The notes under the pieces: generated by a model
Seen by the model: the letters and a program-made list of their open reading frames with translations, nothing else
Databases searched by the model: none
What the model was told of the DNA's origin: nothing
Source of the DNA: an uncultured Clostridia bacterium
GTDB taxonomy: Bacteria; Bacillota; Clostridia; Saccharofermentanales; Saccharofermentanaceae
Reading direction: 5' to 3'
Length of the DNA: 39,354 nt
NCBI GenBank assembly: GCA_947303255.1
Contig: CAMYXL010000023.1
Coordinates: 1 to 39,354, forward strand
Translations under genes and position numbers: made by a program
Shown here: positions 17,010 to 25,304 of the stretch, piece by piece
Position numbering within the stretch: position 1 is the stretch's first letter
Layout of the letters: each line of letters opens with the position of its first letter

Positions 17010-17489
17010 TCAGTTGATAGTGAAAAGATACGGAACGCTCATCAATTCAAGTGCTATCTCATGCATTGATATAAGTTCGGTATTATTCTTTTTCTCGAAG
17101 TCGATATTGTAATTATCAATACTTTCCCTGCAGCATACTATGGAGAATTCCATATCATTTAAAACTTTGAATGATGAGTAGAGCTGGTTAGAAGGATCGA
17201 GGAGTTTTACACCCGTATCAATAAGAAATATGCGAGATACTTTCGAAAACTCATCTGCCAGAACATCAAGGAAAGCTCCCAAAAGAGCTCTGCCGTGATC
17301 TGAATCACTTGAATAATAATCGTGATTTATAACGATGGTCAGATTACCGTTGGAATCATCCAATATAAGATCAGGGAACAGATTTAAGTCAGTTCCTGTC
17401 TCTTCTGCTATAGCAGCCGTTGCTGTACCGTTAGAGTAGAGATCGGCATAAGCTTCAATGTTATTGCTTTGATTTTCCTTGTTTCTCAT
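17010..17489 (-). CDS. YedF-like DsrE-fold sulfur-transfer family protein
   Basis: A 159-residue protein resembling the C-terminal DsrE-like domain of YedF selenium/sulfur metabolism proteins: GRALLGAFLDVLADE, IFLIDTGVKLLDPS, then a cysteine pair (Cys119-Cys120 in SIVCCRESIDNY) where YedF has its reactive cysteine region. The usual N-terminal TusA domain with its Cys-Pro motif is not recognisable; only ~40 unlike residues precede the DsrE part. It may carry persulfide sulfur or be a degenerate homologue. The start is the ATG at 17489, served by AGGAG eight bases upstream, and overlaps the end of the upstream gene by 29 bases. It is the last gene of the pilD operon. Confidence 0.65.
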   Translation of the reverse strand: MRNKENQSNNIEAYADLYSNGTATAAIAEETGTDLNLFPDLILDDSNGNLTIVINHDYYSSDSDHGRALLGAFLDVLADEFSKVSRIFLIDTGVKLLDPSNQLYSSFKVLNDMEFSIVCCRESIDNYNIDFEKKNNTELISMHEIALELMSVPYLFTIN

Positions 17490-18225
17490 CAAAATCACTC
17501 CTGTCTGAAGAAAGAATCCTCATCGATCTTTGGATAGCATTTTTACTGTTTCCCCATGGCTTGTCGTTATTTCTATAGTCAAATTTCAACGTAAACCATT
17601 CTACATCTGAGATGAGTTCGGTTAAGGACGAATCCACACCGGAGGAGAGAAGCGGAAGAAAATCAGCTGCATCATTCTGGCTCATATTATCGGCACAGGC
17701 ACGAAGAAGAGCAGAGATATGAGGCAGACAATATGTCTTGCAATTTGCGAACTTCTCTTTGAAATCCTTATCATGGGAAAACATCCAACAGATTACACTT
17801 GAGTATCTGTCCATGGTGTAATCGAGTTTCTCGCAGATCGGACAAGCTTTTACTCTTGAATCGATCTTATCAGCAAGTTTTTTCAGACTTGATTTATATT
17901 CGGTATTTCTTCCTTTAAGAAGATTACCTTTACCCGGAGCAGTCTTTTGAAGCTGCGGAGCGATATCGGATTTAATATCGATAAGATGAGTGTGAAGCAT
18001 AAGGCCGAGTCCCAAACGGTTAGCTTCTCTCTTATTAAGTTTGCCCATATGATCAGGACAAAAACCTGTCTTATTCGTTATCTTTCTTGTATCCGGTTCC
18101 ATAAGTGAAGGACCGAGATAATAATCCAGATAATCAGATTCTGCCTTATTCTTAAGAAAGCACAAAGGGCAGATCGCCGGCTCATTATAGGCGTCATTAA
18201 CAGGGATCGTGTAAATCTTTTCCAT
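17461..18225 (-). CDS. DUF6062 family cysteine-rich protein
   Basis: A 254-residue protein of the DUF6062 family of unknown function, common in Clostridia. It has cysteine pairs spaced like metal-binding sites: CPLCFLKNKAE near residue 20, GFCPDHMGKL, ACPICEKLDY and NCKTYCLPH. The conserved start MEKIYTIPVNDAYNEP and YYLGPSLMEPD are typical. It is likely a cytoplasmic zinc-binding protein; no enzyme motif is visible. The ribosome site AGGAG sits seven bases before the ATG. It lies between the P-loop/Asp23-like gene and the YedF-like gene, and overlaps the latter. Confidence 0.75.
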   Translation of the reverse strand: MEKIYTIPVNDAYNEPAICPLCFLKNKAESDYLDYYLGPSLMEPDTRKITNKTGFCPDHMGKLNKREANRLGLGLMLHTHLIDIKSDIAPQLQKTAPGKGNLLKGRNTEYKSSLKKLADKIDSRVKACPICEKLDYTMDRYSSVICWMFSHDKDFKEKFANCKTYCLPHISALLRACADNMSQNDAADFLPLLSSGVDSSLTELISDVEWFTLKFDYRNNDKPWGNSKNAIQRSMRILSSDRSDFDEKQGKSKQ

Positions 18226-18237
18226 TATATATCTCCT

Positions 18238-19314
18238 TTATTGTGGAACATTGTTTGGCTTAACAACGCGTTTTGCTCGTACATTTACGGCTATCATCGT
18301 GATGGACGTATATTCTTCAACGGACCTTCCGATATTCTGCTGGGCCTCATAAAGAACTTCCTGAGCATCATAACCGTAGAAAATGGCTATCTCCAAACTT
18401 AAGACTACGCCGTATGTTCTTTTTTCGGATTTGAACGATACGACTTCTGAGTAACCAGGAACTTTATTCAATACTATCTTGATCAGATCAAGAAGTGCTT
18501 CATCGGATATGGAGTAAGAGCCCAATGAAGAGAAAGTAGGGCGTACCATCGTTCTTTCGATATCAGGGACTACAGGCATTACGCCACGCTCTCTGTCGAA
18601 ACGCTGACGGAGCTTATTGAGAGGATCCGTGAAGTATCCCGAGAACTCGTGCTTGATCTCCATTGATGGAACAGGAATGGTGTGCATTCCTTCTGTCATA
18701 CGCGTGTTCCTGGCCTGACGCATCTCCTCCTCGGAACTTACGTCCTCGATCCTTATGAGCATGGACGGCTGATTGAGCCAAAGATTAGTGCAGATCTTTT
18801 CGAGCATGGAATCAGAAGTTCCCAGGATCATGAGAGCTGTCGGCATATTCTCGACAAGCGCTCTTCGCATTACCTGAGCTCTTGTGTCATCTGCAAAAAG
18901 AGCCTGTCTTACGGATTCGAGTTTAGTCGGAGCCTTTTTGGCTGATGTACCTGCTACGATCCTGCTTCCGTTAATCAGCAGTCCGTCGTCTATAAGATAC
19001 GAGATATTGTTGGTCCTTGCGACACGAATAGCTCTGGTGCTCTTACCTGTTCCGGAAGGACCCACAAAAGCAACAACTGCAATGGAAGATAATACTTCTC
19101 TAGTTGCAGTTTCGCTTGTAAGGATCATATCTGCGGATATGACTTCCTGTTTATGTGAACGGGGATGTGAGTCAGACGTCCTGTCAAAGATCCTGAGAGT
19201 GTTTCTAAGCTCAGGAATGAGCACACCATGACGTCCGGTATTCTGACTAACGCCGGTTGAAGTATTCTCAGGTTCTAAGCCTACAGACTTTTCTTGATCG
19301 TCTTTCAGAGCCAA
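18238..19314 (-). CDS. P-loop protein with Asp23/Gls24-like C-terminal region
   Basis: A 358-residue protein of uncertain function. A Walker A motif is clear (FVGPSGTGKSTRAIRVA, 83-99), followed by ISYLIDDGLLING. The C-terminal ~100 residues (255-350) look like an Asp23/Gls24 envelope-stress domain: SISDEALLDLIKIVLNKVPG, then VVLSLEIAIFYG and the helix YEAQQNIGRSVEEYT. A nucleotide-binding module is thus joined to an Asp23-like module. The start chosen is a TTG at 19314 with AAGGTGA just upstream, 12 bases after the yebC stop. The next ATG (residue 63) would still keep both parts. Confidence 0.6.
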   Translation of the reverse strand: MALKDDQEKSVGLEPENTSTGVSQNTGRHGVLIPELRNTLRIFDRTSDSHPRSHKQEVISADMILTSETATREVLSSIAVVAFVGPSGTGKSTRAIRVARTNNISYLIDDGLLINGSRIVAGTSAKKAPTKLESVRQALFADDTRAQVMRRALVENMPTALMILGTSDSMLEKICTNLWLNQPSMLIRIEDVSSEEEMRQARNTRMTEGMHTIPVPSMEIKHEFSGYFTDPLNKLRQRFDRERGVMPVVPDIERTMVRPTFSSLGSYSISDEALLDLIKIVLNKVPGYSEVVSFKSEKRTYGVVLSLEIAIFYGYDAQEVLYEAQQNIGRSVEEYTSITMIAVNVRAKRVVKPNNVPQ

Positions 19315-19326
19315 AATATCACCTTA

Positions 19327-20052
19327 TCAATCGTCAAGATTATGGAAGACCTCTTGGATATCGTCGTTCTCATCCATCTTATCGAGCATCTTCTCGAACT
19401 GCTCGAGCATTGCCGGATCTGTGATCTGAGCATAAGTTACAGGAACCGGTCCGAGACTGCTGTCGAGGAATACATAGCCCTTATCTTCAAGAGCATCTCT
19501 TACAGCATAGTAATCCTCAGGAGCGGTTGTGATCTCATAGCATTCATCCTCAGCTGCAAAATCTTCTGCACCGGCATCAAGAGCATCAGACATAACCTGA
19601 TCCTCATCTTCGTACTCTTCCTTGGAAATTACGATAACTCCCTTATCTTCGAAAAGGAATGATACGCTTCCGGATACACCCATGTTTCCGCCGTGCTTAT
19701 CGAAAAGGTGACGAACATCACCTGCTGTTCTGTTACGGTTATTTGTAAGAGTCTTAACGATTACGGCAACTCCGCCCGGACCGTAGCCCTCGTAAGTAAT
19801 CTCCTCGTAATCGTCTCCTTCGCCTGCACCTGCAGCCTTCTTGATAGCTCTTGCGATATTGTCGTTAGGCATATTAGCAGCCTTTGCTTTAGCTACTACA
19901 TCTTTAAGTCTGGAGTTACCGTCAGGATCAGGGCCGCCTGCTTTAACTGCAACCTGAATCTCCTTTGCGAGCTTGGTAAAGATCGCACCCTTTGCTGCGT
20001 CTGAAGCTTCCTTCTTACGCTTGATGTTACTCCATTTGGAATGACCTGACAT
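19327..20052 (-). CDS. yebC: YebC/PmpR family protein
   Basis: A 241-residue full-length YebC: SGHSKWSNIKRKKEASDAAK at the N-terminus, NMPNDNIARAIKKAAG, YEGYGPGGVAVIV and NRNRTAGDVRHLFDKHGG. The family was long annotated as a DNA-binding regulator; more recent work on YebC and mitochondrial TACO1 points to a ribosome-associated role in translating proline stretches. A strong AGGAGG site precedes the start. It lies 16 bases after pilD, so the prepilin peptidase and YebC are probably co-transcribed. Confidence 0.96.
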   Translation of the reverse strand: MSGHSKWSNIKRKKEASDAAKGAIFTKLAKEIQVAVKAGGPDPDGNSRLKDVVAKAKAANMPNDNIARAIKKAAGAGEGDDYEEITYEGYGPGGVAVIVKTLTNNRNRTAGDVRHLFDKHGGNMGVSGSVSFLFEDKGVIVISKEEYEDEDQVMSDALDAGAEDFAAEDECYEITTAPEDYYAVRDALEDKGYVFLDSSLGPVPVTYAQITDPAMLEQFEKMLDKMDENDDIQEVFHNLDD

Positions 20053-20068
20053 AAAAACCTCCTAGAAA

Positions 20069-20929
20069 TTAAAAAACTAAAAAACCAACACTTAGATTAT
20101 CAAAAACTCGATTAATAATAAACCCTATTATATTGAAAACGACAATACCGCAGGTCGATACGATCGCTGAATACTTGTCATACTTTGTATTCTTAAGGAT
20201 AAGCCTCGGCAGGATAAGGAACAGTACAGCAGCAATGATCGCGTAATCATAGTTGGTAGAAAGTCTGCCAAAATATGCATAGTAGAAAGCATACGGAAGA
20301 TCAAGCCAGAAATCTGTAGCCGTATATTTTTTTCGAAGTATTTTCGAAAAAAACGCCAGGACGCCGACGATTATCAAAGCAACGGAAACAGCGACCAGGA
20401 TATAGATCGCAGCCGACAGAAATGTCGAAATGAAGATGGAGCATACGGACAGAACAACAGCCGCACTTCCGGAGAAAACGCAGTAACCGTAATATGATTT
20501 CTGCTTGTCATAATAGATCATCATGGATGATACGAGCGAAGCAAGAACCAGCAAAGTTACGCAGTAATAAGCTATCTTAACGAGCCCAACCTTATCAGTC
20601 ATGTTGAGGATGTCGAGTTGGAAAGAAGTATGCGTGATAGAGAACAAAAGGAATACAAGTCCCGTAAATGATTCGATCTTAATATATCTTGAAGCTACCG
20701 GAGCCTTGCAGTAACGGCACTTTCCTCCGAGGAACAGCCAGCTGAATACAGGGACGAGGTCCAGAGCACCGAGCTCATGTCCGCAGCTCATACACATCGA
20801 GTGACCTTTTACGATAGTACGACCTTCAGGGATCCTGTAAATAACAACATTCAGAAAACTTCCGATAACTATGCCGAAGAGGGCGGTAACTACTACAAAA
20901 AATATAGTCAAGATTGTATAATACGCCAT
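20069..20929 (-). CDS. pilD: Prepilin peptidase (PilD/TFPP family), non-canonical active site
   Basis: A 286-residue polytopic membrane protein. The N-terminal half is typical of PilD: GSFLNVVIYRIPEGR, then two cysteine pairs (Cys46/49 and Cys71/74) of the zinc-binding methylase region, and SRYIKIESFTG. It would cleave the leader before the Phe of the pilins encoded downstream and methylate the new N-terminus. The catalytic aspartates are not in the standard setting: the first is probably Asp141 (MMIYYDKQK), and the GxGD site appears as TNYDYAIIAA (Asp228) with both glycines lost. It is divergent from pilB and is the first gene of the minus-strand operon. Confidence 0.82.
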   Translation of the reverse strand: MAYYTILTIFFVVVTALFGIVIGSFLNVVIYRIPEGRTIVKGHSMCMSCGHELGALDLVPVFSWLFLGGKCRYCKAPVASRYIKIESFTGLVFLLFSITHTSFQLDILNMTDKVGLVKIAYYCVTLLVLASLVSSMMIYYDKQKSYYGYCVFSGSAAVVLSVCSIFISTFLSAAIYILVAVSVALIIVGVLAFFSKILRKKYTATDFWLDLPYAFYYAYFGRLSTNYDYAIIAAVLFLILPRLILKNTKYDKYSAIVSTCGIVVFNIIGFIINRVFDNLSVGFLVF

Positions 20930-20963
20930 AACCCAAACCTTTCAAAAAACGCTTATCTTAAGT

Positions 20964-20993
20964 TTTATACAACATATAAACTAAAGATTTCAA
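20964..20993 (-). promoter_or_regulatory. Promoter of the pilD operon
   Basis: On the minus strand TTGAAA (20988-20993), an 18-base spacer, then TATAAA (20964-20969), about 35 bases before the pilD start. Confidence 0.55.
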
Positions 20994-21063
20994 TATAATA
21001 TAATAAAATTCAATCACGTACTAGGAAAATATTATTTTATTTTCGGCTATTTTTCAAAAAATC

Positions 21064-21092
21064 TTGTATTTTTGTGCTTCCTGTTGTATATT
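21064..21092 (+). promoter_or_regulatory. Promoter of the pilB operon
   Basis: TTGTAT (21064-21069), a 17-base spacer, then TATATT (21087-21092). Transcription would begin near 21099, at the base of the first leader hairpin. Confidence 0.5.
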
Positions 21093-21098
21093 TTTCTA

Positions 21099-21121
21099 AG
21101 ACACAAGGGCGTATTGTGTCT
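21099..21121 (+). promoter_or_regulatory. Hairpin at the predicted 5' end of the pilB transcript
   Basis: AGACACAA (21099-21106) and TTGTGTCT (21114-21121) are perfect 8-bp arms around the loop GGGCGTA. TGTTTTGG follows, which is too weak for a typical terminator. It could protect the mRNA 5' end, act as an operator at the start site, or belong to a larger leader structure. Confidence 0.4.
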
Positions 21122-21229
21122 TGTTTTGGTGCTTTTGTAATACAAAAATAACACAGGTGTTCCGTCAAGGACACTTGAAGCACTTAAAATATATTTATGG
21201 ACTCGTGTGGTCCTTAAATGGAGGGTTTA

Positions 21230-22903
21230 ATGAAGCGATTAGGTGATATCCTTATTGACAGCGGTTTTATCTCTGCTACAGATCTTTCTGAAGCTTTGAG
21301 TGTACAAAAAGAAACCGGTAAACGACTCGGCGAAGTCATCATTGAAATGGGTCTTATGTCTGAGTTTGATATCCTCCGAGCAGTTTCCAGCCAGTACAAC
21401 TATCCTATTATCGACCTTAACAATATCGAAGTAGATTCCAAGGCTACAGCATTGGTTTCTGAGAAGTATTGTCGTGATAATACGATCGTTCCGATCGGTT
21501 TCGATGATGAGAAGCTTGTAGTAGCTATCGATGATCCTCTCAACGTCCTCGTTCAGGATGACCTCCAGTTCATTACCGGCAGAGAGATCGTTCTCATGCT
21601 TGCTACAAGAAGTGCAATCGAGAACTGTATCGGCGTTCATTACGGAAAAGAAAGTGCTGAAAAGGCGGCTCAGGAACTTGACCAGGACTTCGGTGAAGAC
21701 ATGATCGAAGGACTTGATTCCGAGATAAGTGAGCAGGTTAACAGTGCTCCTGTAGTTAAGCTCGTTAACTCAATGATCGAGTTTGCTATCAGAGCAGGTT
21801 CTTCCGATATTCATATCGAACCGATGGAAGATCGTGTTCGAGTCCGTATCCGTATCGACGGTGTCATGCAGGAGATCATGAGCAACCCGGTAAACGCACG
21901 TGATGCTATTACCACGAGAATCAAGATCTTGAGCGGTATGAACATCGCTGAGAAGAGAATCCCTCAGGACGGTCGTATCCAGACGATGATCAACGGCGAA
22001 GAGGTCGACATGCGTGTGTCCGTACTTCCTACAATCTACGGAGAAAAGACCGTTATCCGTATTCTTGCTAAGAACGACGGAAACCTTAATCGTAAATATT
22101 TGGGTATCAGTGATCACAACAACGCCCTTATTAATAAGATCATTCAGGTTCCACAAGGCATTTGTCTTATTTCGGGACCTACAGGTTCAGGTAAAACAAC
22201 AACCCTTTATACTCTTCTTTCAGAGAAGAACAAACCAGAAACAAACATTATTACAGTTGAGGACCCGGTCGAGATTAAGATCCCTGGACTTAATCAGGTT
22301 CAGGTTAATGCCAAAGCAGGTATGACTTTCGCAAGTGGTCTTCGTTCTATTCTCCGTCAGGACCCTGATATCATCCTCGTCGGAGAGATTCGTGACGGTG
22401 AGACAGCCGAGATCGCAATGCGAGCAGCTATCACCGGTCACTTGGTTTTCAGTACAATCCACACCAACGATGCCGTATCCTCTATCAACCGTTTGATCGA
22501 TATGGGACTTGAGCCTTACATGGTTTGCTCGGCATTGGTAGGTGTTGTATCACAGCGTCTTGTTCGCCGTATTTGTAACAACTGCCGTCAGGCATATGAG
22601 CCTACTGAGTACGAGATGAAGAAAGTTCATATCGAACCTGGTCAGAAGTTGTACAAGGGCGAGGGCTGTCCGGATTGTAACGGCTCAGGATACAAGGGTC
22701 GTATTGCTATTCATGAAATCGTAGTCATGACCTCAGCTATGAAAACTCTTATTGAAAAGAGGGCAAGTGAGGAAGAGATGCGTAAACTCGCAGTGAAAGA
22801 AGGTACGCAGATGCTTGCAGATTCCGCAGCAGCACTTGTTGTTGAAGGTATCACGACGATAGATGAAATGAATAGAGTAGCTTATTCCATTGATGAAAAT
22901 TAA
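21230..22903 (+). CDS. pilB: Type IV pilus extension ATPase PilB (GspE family)
   Basis: A 557-residue secretion-type ATPase that powers pilus polymerisation. The N-terminal GspE-N domain (MKRLGDILIDSGFI to about 150) is followed by the ATPase core with Walker A GPTGSGKTTTLY (about 316), Walker B ILVGEIRDGETAEIA (about 381), AITGHLVFSTIHTND, and a four-cysteine zinc site (CNNC ... CPDC, about 448-487). This is full length and all key motifs are intact. The start is the ATG at 21230, with GGAGGG correctly spaced; the ATG at 21218 overlaps that site. It is the first gene of the pilB-T-C-M-N-O operon. Confidence 0.97.
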   Translation: MKRLGDILIDSGFISATDLSEALSVQKETGKRLGEVIIEMGLMSEFDILRAVSSQYNYPIIDLNNIEVDSKATALVSEKYCRDNTIVPIGFDDEKLVVAIDDPLNVLVQDDLQFITGREIVLMLATRSAIENCIGVHYGKESAEKAAQELDQDFGEDMIEGLDSEISEQVNSAPVVKLVNSMIEFAIRAGSSDIHIEPMEDRVRVRIRIDGVMQEIMSNPVNARDAITTRIKILSGMNIAEKRIPQDGRIQTMINGEEVDMRVSVLPTIYGEKTVIRILAKNDGNLNRKYLGISDHNNALINKIIQVPQGICLISGPTGSGKTTTLYTLLSEKNKPETNIITVEDPVEIKIPGLNQVQVNAKAGMTFASGLRSILRQDPDIILVGEIRDGETAEIAMRAAITGHLVFSTIHTNDAVSSINRLIDMGLEPYMVCSALVGVVSQRLVRRICNNCRQAYEPTEYEMKKVHIEPGQKLYKGEGCPDCNGSGYKGRIAIHEIVVMTSAMKTLIEKRASEEEMRKLAVKEGTQMLADSAAALVVEGITTIDEMNRVAYSIDEN

Positions 22904-22915
22904 AGGAGGTATATT

Positions 22916-24043
22916 GTGGAAGGTTTTACATTAACGATTGAAGCGATCCTTACAGAAGCTGTCAGAAGACAGGCATCCGATACGCACATTACCGTCGGTC
23001 TTCCTCCGATGATTCGTGTAAACGGCGATTTGATCCCTATGAGCAATCAGATCTTGACTCAAGCGGATACTGAATATCTTTGTAAGTCAATGATCGACAA
23101 ATCAAGACAGCAGTACCTTAACGAGAGAGGCGAAATCGACTTCTCCTATGTCGTTAAGGACTACAGTAGATTTAGATGTAACATTTTCAAGCAGAGAGGT
23201 TCCTACGCTCTTGCAGCAAGAACTATCACCAACGAGATTCCTACATGTGAAAAGTTGGGTCTGCCGAATCTGTTCAAGGATCTGGCTTTGAAGCCAAGGG
23301 GTTTGATTCTTGTAACAGGACCTACGGGTTCAGGTAAGTCAACAACACTCGCTGCTATGATTGGTCATATCAACACATGCAGAAAGTGTCACATTCTTAC
23401 ATTGGAGGAGCCTATCGAGTATCTCCATATGCATGGAGAGGCTATGATCAACCAGAGAGAAGTTCACGAAGATACATTGTCTTTCGCTAACGCTCTTAGA
23501 GCAGCTCTCCGTGAGGACCCGGATGTTATCCTCGTAGGTGAGATGCGTGACCTTGATACTATCAGTACAGCAATCACTGCTTCTGAGACAGGTCACTTGG
23601 TTATGTCCACACTCCATACTTCCGGTGCAGCTGATACAGTTAACCGTATTATCGACGTATTCCCTCCTCATCAGCAGGATCAGGTACGTGTTCAGCTTGG
23701 CGGAAACCTTATCGCAGTTATTTCTCAGACTCTCGTACAGAGAATCGGTGGCGGCCGTGTAGCAGCATTTGAGATCATGATTGCTAACGATGCTATCCGT
23801 AACCTTATCCGTGAGGGTAAGACATATCAGATTGACAGTACTATCGCTACAAGCCTTAAAGATGGTATGTGTCCTTTGGATTTCTATTTGGCTGAGCTTG
23901 CTAAGCGTGGAGTTATCTCCCGTGAGGTAGCTTACAACAGATGTAGATATCCTGATGATTTGAAGAGATATCTCTCCAATTCTGGCGGATCTAACTCGAT
24001 CGCAGGCACTTCGCCTCTCTTTGGCGATTTGGATTTCGCTTAA
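22916..24043 (+). CDS. pilT: Type IV pilus retraction ATPase PilT
   Basis: A 375-residue PilT. It has the N-terminal PAS-like part with RQASDTHITVGLPP, Walker A GPTGSGKSTTLAAMI (about 135), EEPIEYLH, Walker B VILVGEMRDLDTI (about 203), SETGHLVMSTLHT, and the C-terminal AIRNLIREGKTYQ motif needed for retraction in the family. The start codon is GTG, with AAGGAGG six bases upstream, 12 bases after pilB. The presence of PilT points to a retractable pilus rather than a competence pseudopilus. Confidence 0.97.
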   Translation: MEGFTLTIEAILTEAVRRQASDTHITVGLPPMIRVNGDLIPMSNQILTQADTEYLCKSMIDKSRQQYLNERGEIDFSYVVKDYSRFRCNIFKQRGSYALAARTITNEIPTCEKLGLPNLFKDLALKPRGLILVTGPTGSGKSTTLAAMIGHINTCRKCHILTLEEPIEYLHMHGEAMINQREVHEDTLSFANALRAALREDPDVILVGEMRDLDTISTAITASETGHLVMSTLHTSGAADTVNRIIDVFPPHQQDQVRVQLGGNLIAVISQTLVQRIGGGRVAAFEIMIANDAIRNLIREGKTYQIDSTIATSLKDGMCPLDFYLAELAKRGVISREVAYNRCRYPDDLKRYLSNSGGSNSIAGTSPLFGDLDFA

Positions 24044-24067
24044 GGATTAGTCAGGAGGTTTTATTGT

Positions 24068-25279
24068 ATGCCAAAATTCAAATACGAAGTAGTAGATGCT
24101 AAGGGTAAGATGTCTACCGGCTTTATTGAAGCAGGTAACGTCAACGATGCATCTAGACTTTTGAAAGCTGACGGCAAGTTTATTGCTTCAATCAAGGCTG
24201 ATACAGGTTCAAGTATATTGAATGCCGAAGTTGGTAGCCCAAGACTTAAGACTAAAGACTTGGTTATCATTTCGAGACAGTTGGCTTCTTTGTTGTCCGC
24301 AGGTATTACTATCATCCGTGCTTTGGACATGCTCTATCAGCAGGTTGAGAGTAAGAAAGCAAAGAACTGCGTTGGTGCAATTTATGAGTCTATCCAATCC
24401 GGTAAGACTTTGTCAGAAGCTTTTAAGGAACAGAGTGCTGCTTTGCCGAGTATCATGGTAACAATGGTATCTGCAGGTGAGGAGTCAGGTAAGCTTGATG
24501 AAGTTATGGCAAGACTTGCTGAGCACTTTGCAAAAGAAGCAAAATTGAAGAACAAGTTGTCTTCAGCATTGGTTTATCCGAAGATCCTCGCATTTGTTAC
24601 CGCAGCGGTTACTCTTGGTCTTATGATCTTCGTTGTACCTAAGTTGTCAGATACAATCAACGAACTCGGTGGTGAGTTGCCAGGTCTTACAAAGGCCGTA
24701 ATGAACTTCAGCCATTCTTTGGTTCACTTCTGGTACATTTATGCATTAGTAGTAGCAGCTATCTACATTAGCTTCAAGGTTTGGAAGAAGAGTGAAAACG
24801 GATCCATTACCTGGGCTAAGCTCATGTTGAAGATACCGATTGTCGGTAAGTCAACAAAGATGACAGCAGCTGCAAGATTCACAAGAACAATGTCCACCCT
24901 TCTCCGAAGCGGTATCAGTGTTCTCCAGGCAGTTGAGATTACCGGAGCAACTCTTGACAATAAGATTCTTGAGAAGAAATTGTATGATGCACGTATAGAT
25001 ATCCGTAAGGGTACTAACCTTTCCAAGGCGATCAGACCTATCAAGGAATTCCCTCCTATGATTTACGCAATGGTTGCTATCGGTGAGGAGTCCGGTACTT
25101 TGGATTCTATTTTGGATAAAGCCGCAGACTTCTTCGAAGATGAAGCAGATGCAGCAACAGCAAAGCTTACTTCCGCTATCGAGCCTATCATGATCATCGT
25201 CATGGCTGTAGTAGTTGGTACAGTAGTTGGTGCCGTTGGTCTCCCAATCTTCAAGATGGCTTCGTTCATCCACGTATAA
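24068..25279 (+). CDS. pilC: Type IV pilus inner-membrane platform protein PilC
   Basis: A 403-residue PilC/GspF protein with the usual two GspF cytoplasmic domains and three membrane segments. It shows KTKDLVIISRQLASLLSAGI in the first domain, SAGEESGKLDEVM, the hydrophobic stretch near residues 178-198, RFTRTMSTLLRSGISVLQA in the second, and IGEESGTLDSILDKAADFFE before the last helix. It is the membrane base on which PilB and PilT act. AGGAGG sits nine bases before the ATG. Confidence 0.96.
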   Translation: MPKFKYEVVDAKGKMSTGFIEAGNVNDASRLLKADGKFIASIKADTGSSILNAEVGSPRLKTKDLVIISRQLASLLSAGITIIRALDMLYQQVESKKAKNCVGAIYESIQSGKTLSEAFKEQSAALPSIMVTMVSAGEESGKLDEVMARLAEHFAKEAKLKNKLSSALVYPKILAFVTAAVTLGLMIFVVPKLSDTINELGGELPGLTKAVMNFSHSLVHFWYIYALVVAAIYISFKVWKKSENGSITWAKLMLKIPIVGKSTKMTAAARFTRTMSTLLRSGISVLQAVEITGATLDNKILEKKLYDARIDIRKGTNLSKAIRPIKEFPPMIYAMVAIGEESGTLDSILDKAADFFEDEADAATAKLTSAIEPIMIIVMAVVVGTVVGAVGLPIFKMASFIHV

Positions 25280-25304
25280 TCAATAACCGAAAGGAGTTAA
25301 TATA

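Larger units (their letters stand above)
20930..21229. other. Divergent regulatory region between pilD and pilB
   Basis: Three hundred bases without a gene. The part next to pilD is AT-rich and holds the pilD promoter. The middle holds the pilB promoter. The last ~130 bases form a pilB leader with several short inverted repeats: AGACACAA/TTGTGTCT at 21099-21121, AACAC/GTGTT near 21150, TCAAG/CTTGA near 21167, and GGAC/GTCC just before the ribosome site. No small open frame with a good ribosome site was seen, and the AAATGTGA motif is absent. Confidence 0.5.

Noticed and set aside
21093..21229. c-di-GMP riboswitch before pilB
   Set aside because: I could not find the conserved GEMM-I or GEMM-II core sequence blocks by eye. 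The region is kept only as a structured leader of unknown type.
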